Origin: Rhodospirillaceae bacterium
GTDB taxonomy: Bacteria; Pseudomonadota; Alphaproteobacteria; Rhodospirillales; UBA2165
Length of the DNA: 64,000 nucleotides
Assembly (NCBI GenBank): GCA_018674495.1
Contig: JABHAA010000019.1
Coordinates: 26,761-90,760 of the forward strand
Direction of reading: 5' to 3'
Positions within the stretch are counted from its first letter, which is position 1, and each line of letters starts with the position of its first letter. Below the pieces are notes generated by a model. That model saw nothing but the letters and a program-made list of their open reading frames with translations. It did no database searches and was not told the DNA's origin. A program made the translations under genes and the position numbers. Shown here piece by piece: positions 18,258-25,715 of this stretch.

Positions 18258-19316
18258 CTATTCCGCCGCTTGAGACATTTCGGCGTTCTGCATCTGGTGG
18301 ATTGCCTGTCGGCCATAGGCAACCGCCTTGTCGTGCTCGCGCAATATCAGCTTGCGACTGGGGTCTTCGGAAACCGCCTCTTGCTGAGCCTCGATGAACA
18401 GCTTGTCCTCCAGGAAGGCTTCCCGGTTTGCTTCATGGAACAACGTGTTCGCCTGACCATCTGGCGCCTGGCCGCGTACCGCGCTTGAAAAGAAATAATG
18501 GTAGTTGTTTTCGTCGGCCGGTGTTGCCTGATGGAGCAGCCGAAAGACCAAACCGCCCGGCTTGTTCCGGTCTTCCCGCCCGCCCGTACCGGCGTCATGG
18601 CTACCCGCCCATTGCAGAACCGTCCCCGGGGCCACGTATTCGAACTCACCCCAACGGTCGACTGGCCCCTCAAAATTGCCGGCTGCAACAAATGCAGGAG
18701 GCGGGGTCGAGTTCATCATCCAGCGGACAAACTTCGCGCCGCGCTCGGTCCGGGCAGCCTCCAATTCCGCGACATCTTGCTCGCCCGGATGACCGCCAAT
18801 GGTGGAAAGGTGCACATACCCGAGATGGGTAAGATCCATCAAATTATCTATCATGAACATGTAATTGGCGGCAATTTCGTATCGGCCAAAATGGAAATTC
18901 CATTCTTCGTCTAAATCGTGATAGGGAAAATCGACGATCTGACTTTCATCGGCCTGTTCGGCGTCACCTGTCCACACCCAGATCATTTTTTGGCGTTCAA
19001 CCACTGAAAAAGCGCGGACGTTGTAGGAAGGATTTAGCTGCTCACCCGGATTATCGACGCACGCCCCGCTGCCGTCGAAGACCAAGCCGTGATAGCCGCA
19101 TTGGATTCCCTTTTCGACCGGTTTGCCGAGGGACAGCTTAACGGCCCGGTGGCAACATCGATCCTCGAGTGCCGCTGCTTGGCCGTCGCCACTTCGAAAT
19201 ATTACCATATGCTCGCCAGCGATCTGCCGAGCGATTGGCCCGTCATCTAGCTCGTGTGACCAAGCGGCAATGTACCAAGCATTTCGGACCAGGGGTTCCA
19301 TCGCAAGATTAGACAT
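18258..19316 (-). CDS. Rieske non-heme iron oxygenase (VanA-like O-demethylase/hydroxylase)
   Basis: A 352-aa oxygenase component. The Rieske cluster ligands are C54/H56 (DRCCH) and C73/H76 (QCGYHG). The mononuclear iron site is D161/H164/H169 (DLTHLGYVH). The ATG at 19316 follows GGGAGG with six-base spacing, giving MSNLAMEPLVRNAWYIAAWS, the usual VanA-type N-terminus; the open frame extends 73 codons further upstream without support. Length and motif spacing match vanillate/dicamba-type monooxygenases that demethylate or hydroxylate aromatic acids. No ferredoxin-reductase partner (VanB) is in the window, so electrons must come from elsewhere. It neighbours the GntR regulator and LigAB-like operon. 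Confidence 0.88.
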   Translation of the reverse strand: MSNLAMEPLVRNAWYIAAWSHELDDGPIARQIAGEHMVIFRSGDGQAAALEDRCCHRAVKLSLGKPVEKGIQCGYHGLVFDGSGACVDNPGEQLNPSYNVRAFSVVERQKMIWVWTGDAEQADESQIVDFPYHDLDEEWNFHFGRYEIAANYMFMIDNLMDLTHLGYVHLSTIGGHPGEQDVAELEAARTERGAKFVRWMMNSTPPPAFVAAGNFEGPVDRWGEFEYVAPGTVLQWAGSHDAGTGGREDRNKPGGLVFRLLHQATPADENNYHYFFSSAVRGQAPDGQANTLFHEANREAFLEDKLFIEAQQEAVSEDPSRKLILREHDKAVAYGRQAIHQMQNAEMSQAAE

Positions 19317-19582
19317 TCTCATCCTCTCCCAAATTACAATATTCCTATTGGCACGTTTGATACCTAACCGGCTTATACCAAGGATCACTTCACCGAAGTT
19401 TAAACGCTGCAGATGGTTATAGACCAGATACGCAGGCAATGTCTCTGTTTGGGCTGTTGGCGGGCCTCTCAGTGCGCAAATCCTACGTCTGCTTTGCTCC
19501 CGGACTTCCAAGCCAATTACGCTTAACGTCTGCAATTAACCCATTGCAGGCTTTTAATTTCCATCATCCCCGATTGGTCCAG

Positions 19583-20320
19583 TCATTCGATGACCGACCG
19601 AATTTCATCAGCGTCACGTATGCCGTGTTTGCGGGCGTCAGCTTCGGTTAGACGGGCGGCGAAAATAATGTGGTCGCGCAACAATTTCTCCGCCCGTTCG
19701 CTGTCTTTGTTGATGGCGGCTTCATAGAGGACTTCGTGCTCTTTCAATATTTTGTCCGAAATCTGTGTGTATTCGACAAATACGCGGCGGTATCTTTCAA
19801 AATGCTCATAGAGGCGATGGCAAAAGGAAATCAGCCAGGGCGAGCCACAACCCTGGACCAGCGACAAATGAAACCGCCGATGCACATCTTCCCAATTTTG
19901 AGAGGACCCGGCTTTGCCAGTGGGTAGCTCGTCAATGGCGTGGATCAACCGGCGGTAATTTCCCGAAACGGCTATTTCCCATTCGACGTCACCACGGGCG
20001 ATTGATTCGAGAAATCCGTGAACTTCAAGATGGATTCGGAGCTTGGTGATGTCGCTGAGTTCTTGCAACGAAACATCGACCACGCGAAATCCTTTTTGTC
20101 CTTCGGCGGTCACCAGGCCGTTTGCCGTTAGTTGTGTCAGGGCCTCCCGCAACGGGCTTGAGCCAATGCTGTAGTGCTTTTTCAATCGCTCGGCGTGAAG
20201 CTTCATGCCAGGGCTGAGGACGCCGGAGATTATATCGCCCCGAATTTTGTGAAAAGCTTGAGCCGCTAAGGTGTTGGTTTCAATCTCAAGATCAATGTTG
20301 GGGCCCCAATCGTATTGCAT
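19583..20320 (-). CDS. GntR-family regulator, FCD (FadR-C) type
   Basis: A 245-aa repressor-type regulator. The N-terminal winged HTH (residues about 17-80) contains IRGDIISGVLSPGMKL and SSPLREALTQLTANGLV. The C-terminal helical FCD ligand-binding domain (about 95-230) contains LRIHLEVHGFLESIARG and HRRFHLSLVQGCGSPWL, whose His/Asp residues usually bind a metal and a carboxylate ligand. It is divergent from the LigAB-like operon across a 164-base AT-rich gap, so it is the probable pathway-specific regulator of the operon and perhaps of the Rieske gene, responding to a substrate or intermediate. Confidence 0.88.
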   Translation of the reverse strand: MQYDWGPNIDLEIETNTLAAQAFHKIRGDIISGVLSPGMKLHAERLKKHYSIGSSPLREALTQLTANGLVTAEGQKGFRVVDVSLQELSDITKLRIHLEVHGFLESIARGDVEWEIAVSGNYRRLIHAIDELPTGKAGSSQNWEDVHRRFHLSLVQGCGSPWLISFCHRLYEHFERYRRVFVEYTQISDKILKEHEVLYEAAINKDSERAEKLLRDHIIFAARLTEADARKHGIRDADEIRSVIE

Positions 20321-20369
20321 ATTTGGCCTTTCGGAATTGGTGATTGCGCCTCGGGCAGTGGCTTCGATT

Positions 20370-20451
20370 TAATTTACACGATAATTCATAATTTACCAAA
20401 TATGTAATAATTTATATTTTTTATTGAATTTGGATTTTTTTATGCTATGAT
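20370..20451 (+). promoter_or_regulatory. Promoter and operator candidate of the LigAB-like operon
   Basis: In the AT-rich gap, TTGAAT (20424-20429) and an extended -10 TGCTATGAT (-10 at 20446-20451) are 16 bases apart, 34 bases before the ligA-like ATG. Upstream, TAATTTAC occurs at 20370-20377 and 20389-20396 as a 19-base-offset direct repeat, with a related inverted GTAATAATTTA after it. These are plausible sites for the divergent GntR regulator. No exact VanR-type operator was recognised. Confidence 0.45.
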
Positions 20452-20484
20452 TGTTTCTAGCGAATGGACGAAAGGTGACAAATT

Positions 20485-20799
20485 ATGGCCAATGAATTTG
20501 ATCCAGAACTGCCATCAAACCACTTGATATTCGAAGTCCGCAGGGATCCGGCGCTATACACGGGCTTTGCAGATCGGATGGAAGAGGTCATGGAAAGCTA
20601 CAGCTTAAGCGAGGCTGAACGCGCCGCATGGCGCGAAGTTGACGTCGTGGCTTTGGGCAACTTGGGGGTGCATCCGTACTTTTTGCCGCAAGTCACGCGC
20701 CTCATCCATGGTTCCGCCGAAAATGACAGCAAGAGCATGGCAGCACAGGCCTACAAAAAAGCGTTCGGTGACCAGATCGTCGCGCACAAGAAGAAATAA
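20485..20799 (+). CDS. Extradiol dioxygenase small (LigA-like) subunit
   Basis: A 104-aa helical protein of the LigA type, the small subunit that caps the active site of class III (LigAB) ring-opening dioxygenases. The diagnostic segment is LSEAERAAWREVDVVALGNLGVHPYFL (about residues 36-62); the GxHPY stretch is characteristic. The RBS AAAGGTG precedes the ATG. The LigB-like catalytic subunit begins 56 bases downstream. It is a separate polypeptide, unlike the fused gallate dioxygenases. Confidence 0.85.
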   Translation: MANEFDPELPSNHLIFEVRRDPALYTGFADRMEEVMESYSLSEAERAAWREVDVVALGNLGVHPYFLPQVTRLIHGSAENDSKSMAAQAYKKAFGDQIVAHKKK

Positions 20800-20855
20800 T
20801 ATCGTGAAACCCGTTTCGCCCCGCAAATGCAGAACCGAAGGCTAAGGAGAATAGC

Positions 20856-21701
20856 ATGGCAGAAATCGTATCCGTGATGGCAATGGCCCACGCGCCGGGC
20901 GTAACCGGGTGGCTGGATTCTGCTCCCGAGGAAGAAAAAACAAAAATAATCGCCGGCTATGAGGAAATGGGCAGGATTTTACGCGCCACAAAACCCGACG
21001 TGCTGGTGGGCGTAGCGAACGACCATATGCTGAATTTGCCGCTCCGTGATCCTCCGGATTTTTGCGTCGGAACGGCGGCCAATTGGAATGGGCCGGCGGA
21101 GTTTTTTAAGTCTTGGTTGGCGCAGGACGGCTATGAAGTGGCCGGGCGGCCCGATGTCGCCGAATGCCTGGCCCAGGCCGGACAATCTGCTGGGTTGAAA
21201 TTGGATAGCCGCGATGACCTGTTGTTTGACGATAATTGGTCGGTCCCGCTGCTCTATCTCACTCCCGATTATTCCATCCCGCTGGTTCCCGTTCATATGA
21301 ATTGTATCAACGCGCCGGTTCCAACGCCCGAAGAAAGCGTTCGCGCCGGGCAGGTTATCGCGCAATCCATAAAGGACGATCTGCCGGCGGGACTTCGGGT
21401 TGCCGTCTTTGCTACCGGTGGATTATCGCATGAGCCGGGTGGTCCGAAATATTTCACCTTGGACGAGGATTTTGATCGCTGGTTCATGGCACTACTCGAA
21501 GAGGGCGATCTGGATAAAGTCTGCCGGGAGGCTACCGTAGAACGCATGAACGAAGCCGGCGGCGGCGGCACAACCGAATTGCTGGCTTGGATGGTGGCCA
21601 TGGCCGTCGCCGGCGGCACGCCTGCCCGGTCTGTCTTTTATGTCGGTTCAGAGGAATTGCGCTGCGGGATCGGTGGATCGGTGTGGGACAGCATCCATTG
21701 A
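20856..21701 (+). CDS. Class III extradiol ring-cleavage dioxygenase, LigB-like catalytic subunit
   Basis: A 281-aa catalytic subunit that inserts O2 next to an ortho-diol or amino-phenol using Fe(II). Iron ligands equivalent to LigB H12/H61/E242 are visible as H12 (MAHAPG), H57 (ANDHM) and E241 (GGTTELLAW). The acid-base His is H192 (GGLSHEPGG). The cleaved substrate cannot be read from sequence. Protocatechuate, gallate, 2-aminophenol and dihydroxypyridine enzymes all belong to this superfamily. Its stop overlaps the next gene's TTG start, indicating translational coupling with the isochorismatase-type hydrolase. Confidence 0.88.
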   Translation: MAEIVSVMAMAHAPGVTGWLDSAPEEEKTKIIAGYEEMGRILRATKPDVLVGVANDHMLNLPLRDPPDFCVGTAANWNGPAEFFKSWLAQDGYEVAGRPDVAECLAQAGQSAGLKLDSRDDLLFDDNWSVPLLYLTPDYSIPLVPVHMNCINAPVPTPEESVRAGQVIAQSIKDDLPAGLRVAVFATGGLSHEPGGPKYFTLDEDFDRWFMALLEEGDLDKVCREATVERMNEAGGGGTTELLAWMVAMAVAGGTPARSVFYVGSEELRCGIGGSVWDSIH

Positions 21702-22372
21702 ATAATATCAACGCCGCTCCTTCGGCCCACGACAACACTGCTCTGAAACTGCTGCATGAAACTCGCTCGGCGTTATTGGTGGTCGATATGCAGGTCGATT
21801 TTTGTTCGGCAGACGGATATGTGGCGAGTTTGGGGCTAAACCCGGCCCCATGCCGCGATATCGTTCCAAGCTTGCTGGAATTTATCGATGGCGCGCGGAG
21901 TAACGAAATACCGGTCCTGTGGGTCTTGGCCAATTACGATGACGCCTTGGTGCCCCCAACATTTCTTCGGCGAAAGCGCGAGGCCGGGATCGACCGCGAT
22001 TGCTGTATTCCTGGGACCGATGGGTTTGAACCTTACGGCGTATCTCCGGCAGAGGGAGAGCACCAATTTATCAAGCATAGCTACTCGGCGTTCACCAATC
22101 CGGAATTCGAAAAGCATCTTCGGTCCACAAATATTGAAACGCTGGTTTTCGCCGGCGTCCAAACGAATGTATGCATCGAGGCGACCCTCCGCGACGCCTA
22201 CAATCGCGGCTTTCATGTTGTTGTTGCTGAAGATTGCGTTGCGTCTCATTCCCCTTTGCTCCATGAATCGACGCTTCAAAACGTTCGCGTTTTGCTTGGC
22301 AACGTAGCGCCAGCTATAGACATTCAAAGCGCATGGCAGAAAAATATCCAAACGCATAAAAAGGAAGCTTAA
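21698..22372 (+). CDS. Isochorismatase-family cysteine hydrolase
   Basis: A 224-aa cysteine hydrolase. The catalytic triad is D30 (VVDMQVDF), K126 (FIKHSYSAF) and C159 (AGVQTNVCIEAT), with the usual cis-peptide segment just before the Cys. The family includes N-carbamoylsarcosine amidase, nicotinamidase, maleamate amidohydrolase and peroxyureidoacrylate amidohydrolase, so C-N bond hydrolysis is the likely chemistry. The only sensible start is TTG 21698, which overlaps the ligB-like stop as TTGA and has GGGA nine bases upstream. The longer frame from 21587 lies inside ligB. Coupling to the dioxygenase suggests it acts on the ring-opening product. Confidence 0.83.
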   Translation: MNNINAAPSAHDNTALKLLHETRSALLVVDMQVDFCSADGYVASLGLNPAPCRDIVPSLLEFIDGARSNEIPVLWVLANYDDALVPPTFLRRKREAGIDRDCCIPGTDGFEPYGVSPAEGEHQFIKHSYSAFTNPEFEKHLRSTNIETLVFAGVQTNVCIEATLRDAYNRGFHVVVAEDCVASHSPLLHESTLQNVRVLLGNVAPAIDIQSAWQKNIQTHKKEA

Positions 22373-22375
22373 CCA

Positions 22376-22750
22376 ATGGCACTATCCGAAGACGTCGAGA
22401 TTCACGAAGTTTCCGACCTCACCGAGTTTTCCGACGAAGCCCGTATTCGCAAAAAAATCCTTCAATCCAAGGGCACCGTGTGTGAAATAGTTTGTTATGA
22501 GCCAGGCCAGCATACGGTGCTTCATCAGCACCCCCTGCAAGACGAAATTTTCTATGTTGTCGAAGGTAACGGGAAGATAACCTTCGAGGACCGTGATGAT
22601 ATCGCGGTAAAACCGTGCAGCGTTGTTTTTGTTCCGCATGGAATTCAACATGGCATCGCCGCAAACGATACCGACCGTTTGGTCGTTATGTTTACCAAGG
22701 GACCCGGCGTTACCGGCAAGGCCGCCAAAGGATTTATGCTGGGAGACTAG
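22376..22750 (+). CDS. Small cupin-domain protein
   Basis: A 124-aa single cupin. Motif 1 is HQHPLQDEIFYVVEGNG (two His and a Glu as metal ligands, about residues 46-62) and motif 2 is FVPHGIQHGIAAND (about 85-98). It begins three bases after the hydrolase stop. In ring-degrading operons such proteins act as isomerases, dioxygenases or ligand sensors. Here a role on a labile ring-opening product is possible but unproven. Confidence 0.8.
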   Translation: MALSEDVEIHEVSDLTEFSDEARIRKKILQSKGTVCEIVCYEPGQHTVLHQHPLQDEIFYVVEGNGKITFEDRDDIAVKPCSVVFVPHGIQHGIAANDTDRLVVMFTKGPGVTGKAAKGFMLGD

Positions 22751-22752
22751 CC

Positions 22753-24165
22753 ATGTCTCCATTCCCTGGCCTTGCTTCCGGCCTCGCCCGGCGCATCGGC
22801 TTCAAGAACACCGCGTCTATGCTGGTCCTTGCCGGCGCGGCGCTGATTTTCGTTTTGCCGGCGCCGGAAGGTGTCGGCGCGGATACGATGCGCGCCGGCG
22901 GATTGGCCCTGTTCGCCATCGGCTTCTGGGCAATCGGCATTTGGTCCATCGGTATGACCGCCATCGCCTTTTTCTTCGTCGCCGCCGTCATGGATGTGCA
23001 GCCGCCGGCGGTCATATTTTCAGGCTTTTCCTCCAAAGCCATGTGGCTGGTCTTCGGTGGCTTGGTGATCGGCGTCGCGGTCGGCCATACCGGGCTTGGC
23101 GCGCGTATGGCGCGATCAATGGTCACGCGGCTGGGGCACTCCTATCTGGCCATCATCCTGGGCATAGCCGTGGTTTGCATGGTGTTGGGTTTCCTGATGC
23201 CGTCGAGTATGGGCCGCATCGTGTTGCTGGTGCCCATCGTCATGGCCTTGGCCGAAAAGATGGGCTATGCGAGGGGCAGCCGTGGCCACACCGGCATGGT
23301 GTTGGCGACGGCGCTGATCACCTTCACATCGGCCGGTACCATCCTGCCGGCACTGGTTCCGGGTATTGCCCTGGCCGGCCTGGCCGAGAACCTTTACGGC
23401 ATGACGTTCACTTACGGCGAATACCTGAAACTTCACCTGCCGGTGCTCGGCATCGTTAAGTGCGCCTTCATCATCTGCCTGACGGTCATCATGTTTTCCG
23501 AGCCGCCCCAGGTCTCTGATAACGATGACGCGCGGACGCCCATGCGCCGCGAGGAAATTCTCCTGACGGTAATTCTTATCATTGCCATCGGGCTCTGGAT
23601 GACAGATTTCCTGCACGGCATCGCCGCCGCCTGGGTGGCACTGGGCGCCGCCGTCCTGATCCTTGTACCTGGGCTGGGACTGGCGCCGGCCAACGCGCTC
23701 AATGACAAAGTCGATTACGGCGGCATCCTTTATACCGCTGCGGTCCTCGGCCTCAGTCTGATCGTTGTAAAGTCGGGGCTCGGCGCACTGACCGGCAAGT
23801 GGTTGCTTTCCGTTTTTCCTTTCGAGAAAGACGCCGATGCACTGAATTACGGGTTTCTGGCGATCATCTCCACCTTGACACCGTTGGTGACCACCAACCC
23901 GGGCGTACCGGCGATCTTAAGCCCCCTTGCCCGCGAGTTTGCGGCGGCAACCGGCATGGGGCTGGAGACCGTTCTTATGACCCAGGTGATCGGTTTCACC
24001 AACGTCATACTGCCCTACCAGGCCTCGCCTTTGATGGTGGCCATGGTTATGGGCGGTGTCCGCCTTGCGGACGCCGTCAAGATGACGCTGATCACCACCG
24101 CCTTCGGTATCCTTGTCCTGATCCCACTCAATTACTTGTGGTGGCTTTGGCTGGGCGTGCTTTAA
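22753..24165 (+). CDS. SLC13/DASS-family anion permease
   Basis: A 470-aa polytopic membrane protein with about eleven to twelve hydrophobic segments and the divalent-anion:sodium symporter layout: a conserved FLMPSSMGRIVLLVPIV segment in the first half and FTNVILPYQASPLMVAM in the second. The ATG at 22753 is two bases after the cupin stop; the longer frame runs back through the cupin gene. SLC13 proteins move dicarboxylates, citrate or sulfate with Na+. Placement as the last gene of the LigAB-like operon suggests uptake of the pathway's carboxylated substrate. Confidence 0.85.
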   Translation: MSPFPGLASGLARRIGFKNTASMLVLAGAALIFVLPAPEGVGADTMRAGGLALFAIGFWAIGIWSIGMTAIAFFFVAAVMDVQPPAVIFSGFSSKAMWLVFGGLVIGVAVGHTGLGARMARSMVTRLGHSYLAIILGIAVVCMVLGFLMPSSMGRIVLLVPIVMALAEKMGYARGSRGHTGMVLATALITFTSAGTILPALVPGIALAGLAENLYGMTFTYGEYLKLHLPVLGIVKCAFIICLTVIMFSEPPQVSDNDDARTPMRREEILLTVILIIAIGLWMTDFLHGIAAAWVALGAAVLILVPGLGLAPANALNDKVDYGGILYTAAVLGLSLIVVKSGLGALTGKWLLSVFPFEKDADALNYGFLAIISTLTPLVTTNPGVPAILSPLAREFAAATGMGLETVLMTQVIGFTNVILPYQASPLMVAMVMGGVRLADAVKMTLITTAFGILVLIPLNYLWWLWLGVL

Positions 24166-24676
24166 CCGATAGTTCACTTATTCCGGATGTTCGCCATTGG
24201 TGCAGCGGACAGCTCTCATCCAAAGGAATTACGCTGTGGCAAAATGGTGAATTTTTATGAAGCGCTAGACGGCAAATATTGGATATCTGTCCGGTATTAG
24301 GGGCCGTTCCAACTCGGAATGCCATTAGGCGCATCTCGGCAGGATTGGCCGGTCATGCCCCAACTTCCGCCGGATTTAACAATCAATGCTTTGCCCATCT
24401 CCAGCCCTTGCACGAATCGCAAAACAAACTAAATAAGTACTTGGTGGCGGCATCGTGCTCCATCGGGCGAATTACAGCTTTTTCCGCCGAAAAGCGTAAC
24501 AAAGCGTCATAATCCGTCATAACCGTAAGGGGGGCAAAAAAATATGTCGCACGATAATTACAAACAATTACACGTATGGATTAGAGATACCGGCGTCGGT
24601 GATCGCCGTGGATGGTATTTGCGGGCCTCTGTTGGCGGGCTGCAAATTAAATCCGCCTTCGCCACCGGAAAATTCT
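24166..24676. other. 511-base intergenic region upstream of the TRAP genes
   Basis: No convincing gene except a possible 46-aa ORF at its end (24544-24684). A run of imperfect 10-base repeats (24491-24530) is followed by a very strong purine tract (AAGGGGGG, 24527-24534). No tRNA fold, transposase or integrase remnant was recognised. The rest has no feature I can name. Confidence 0.6.
24491..24530. repeat. Four imperfect 10-bp tandem units
   Basis: Consecutive decamers AAAGCGTAAC, AAAGCGTCAT, AATCCGTCAT and AACCGTAAGG share the pattern AAnnCGTnAn, giving exact helical-turn periodicity. They end at the ribosome-binding purine tract before ATG 24544. They could be stacked operator half-sites; no regulator gene adjoins them. 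Confidence 0.4.
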
Positions 24677-24684
24677 ATGAGTGA
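24544..24684 (+). CDS. Possible 46-aa leader ORF
   Basis: ATG 24544 follows AAGGGGGG with about nine-base spacing, the strongest Shine-Dalgarno in this part of the window. The frame gives 46 codons with a basic product (starts MSHDNYKQLHVWIRDTG) and stops eight bases inside the DctP-like gene at 24677. It may be a leader peptide translationally coupled to that gene, or coincidental. The product is not recognised. Confidence 0.3.
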   Translation: MSHDNYKQLHVWIRDTGVGDRRGWYLRASVGGLQIKSAFATGKFYE

Positions 24685-25606
24685 GGCCATTCAGATCCGC
24701 CTCGGCGGCTATGGCCCGCCGGAGACATCGTTCAGCGCTGCGCTGAAATTTATCGGCGACAGGCTGGAAGCCGACTTTGGATCGGATGTAGACGTCAAAT
24801 ATGTCTGGAACATTATGGACCTCGGCTATCTGGGAAAGGATATTTTGTGGCTGGTGGAGAGCGGCCTGTTGAGCGCCGGTTACCAGTCTTCGAGCTATCT
24901 GACGGACCGGGTTGCCGAGCTTGGCTTTATCGATCTGCCGTTTCTGTTCGAAAATAACGGCCACGCTCGGGCCAATATGGATGGCGTGCTGGGCGATTAT
25001 TTGACGACGAAAATCGAGGCGCGAACGAATTTTCGAATATTGGGCTATTTCGAAAACGGGTTTCGCCACATTTCCAATCGCCTCCGCGCCGTCCGCAGCC
25101 CGGCCGATCTGGCCAGCATGACAATCCGGGTTTTGCCGAGCGCCGTGCATGAAAAGACGTTCCAGCTGCTCGGCGCGGCGCCCAGACAGATGGATTTAAC
25201 CGAAGCCATTGCCGGTGTCATTGGCGGGACATTGGATGCGCAGGAAAATCCATTCGCCAACACGGTGACCTATGGGGTCCATCACCATCACCCCTATCAC
25301 ACCATGAGCGGCCATTTTTATCTGTCGCGCCCGCTGTTCGCCAACCGCACCCAGTTTGAAAGCTGGCCCAAAGATTTACGATGCGCGTTTGCCAAAGCAA
25401 CCCAGGACGCTGTCCGCTTTCAGCGCAATTTGGCCGAGGCCGAAGCGGTGGACGCGCGCCGCGCCATCGAAGACGCGGGCGGCGAGATCGCCGAATTGAG
25501 CCAGGCGGAGCATGCTGCCTTCGCCGCCGCCGTGGCGCCAATGCTGGATGACGCGCGTTCGGACTACGGAGCCGAGATGTTTGATCTAATGAAAGGCAAA
25601 CCGTAA
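24677..25606 (+). CDS. DctP-family TRAP solute-binding protein lacking a signal peptide
   Basis: A 309-aa member of the TRAP periplasmic binding protein family. Recognisable parts are IRLGGYGPPETSFSAALKFI at the start, the ligand-contact region SPADLASMTIRVLPSAVHEKTFQLLGAAP and VIGGTLDAQENPFANTVTYGV. The mature-type sequence begins directly at ATG 24677 with no export signal. Extending upstream in frame to GTG 24599 adds 26 residues ending in a lipobox-like LAGC but with no basic n-region. Either it has lost its signal, uses an unusual lipoprotein start, or functions in the cytoplasm. The true TRAP set follows 110 bases downstream. Confidence 0.75.
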   Translation: MSEAIQIRLGGYGPPETSFSAALKFIGDRLEADFGSDVDVKYVWNIMDLGYLGKDILWLVESGLLSAGYQSSSYLTDRVAELGFIDLPFLFENNGHARANMDGVLGDYLTTKIEARTNFRILGYFENGFRHISNRLRAVRSPADLASMTIRVLPSAVHEKTFQLLGAAPRQMDLTEAIAGVIGGTLDAQENPFANTVTYGVHHHHPYHTMSGHFYLSRPLFANRTQFESWPKDLRCAFAKATQDAVRFQRNLAEAEAVDARRAIEDAGGEIAELSQAEHAAFAAAVAPMLDDARSDYGAEMFDLMKGKP

Positions 25607-25609
25607 TCG

Positions 25610-25633
25610 GGTCTTATAGTCTTTTATAAGACC
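25610..25633. promoter_or_regulatory. Perfect 9-bp hairpin/palindrome before dctP
   Basis: GGTCTTATA (25610-25618), six-base loop GTCTTT, TATAAGACC (25625-25633), starting four bases after the DctP-like stop. No T-run follows, so it is more likely an operator or an RNA-stabilising hairpin than a terminator. It sits in the promoter-distance region of dctP (ATG 25716). Confidence 0.5.
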
Positions 25634-25715
25634 TCGAAAATGTGCTAACAAATTTGGGTAATTGATCGGAGAATTGGTCTTCGATTGTATCATTGGAAGC
25701 TGAGGGAGGTTTTCC

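Noticed and set aside
24166..24490. tRNA or attachment site in the long gap before the TRAP genes
   Set aside because: No cloverleaf-like arms or TTCGA/T loop in a proper context; no integrase near.
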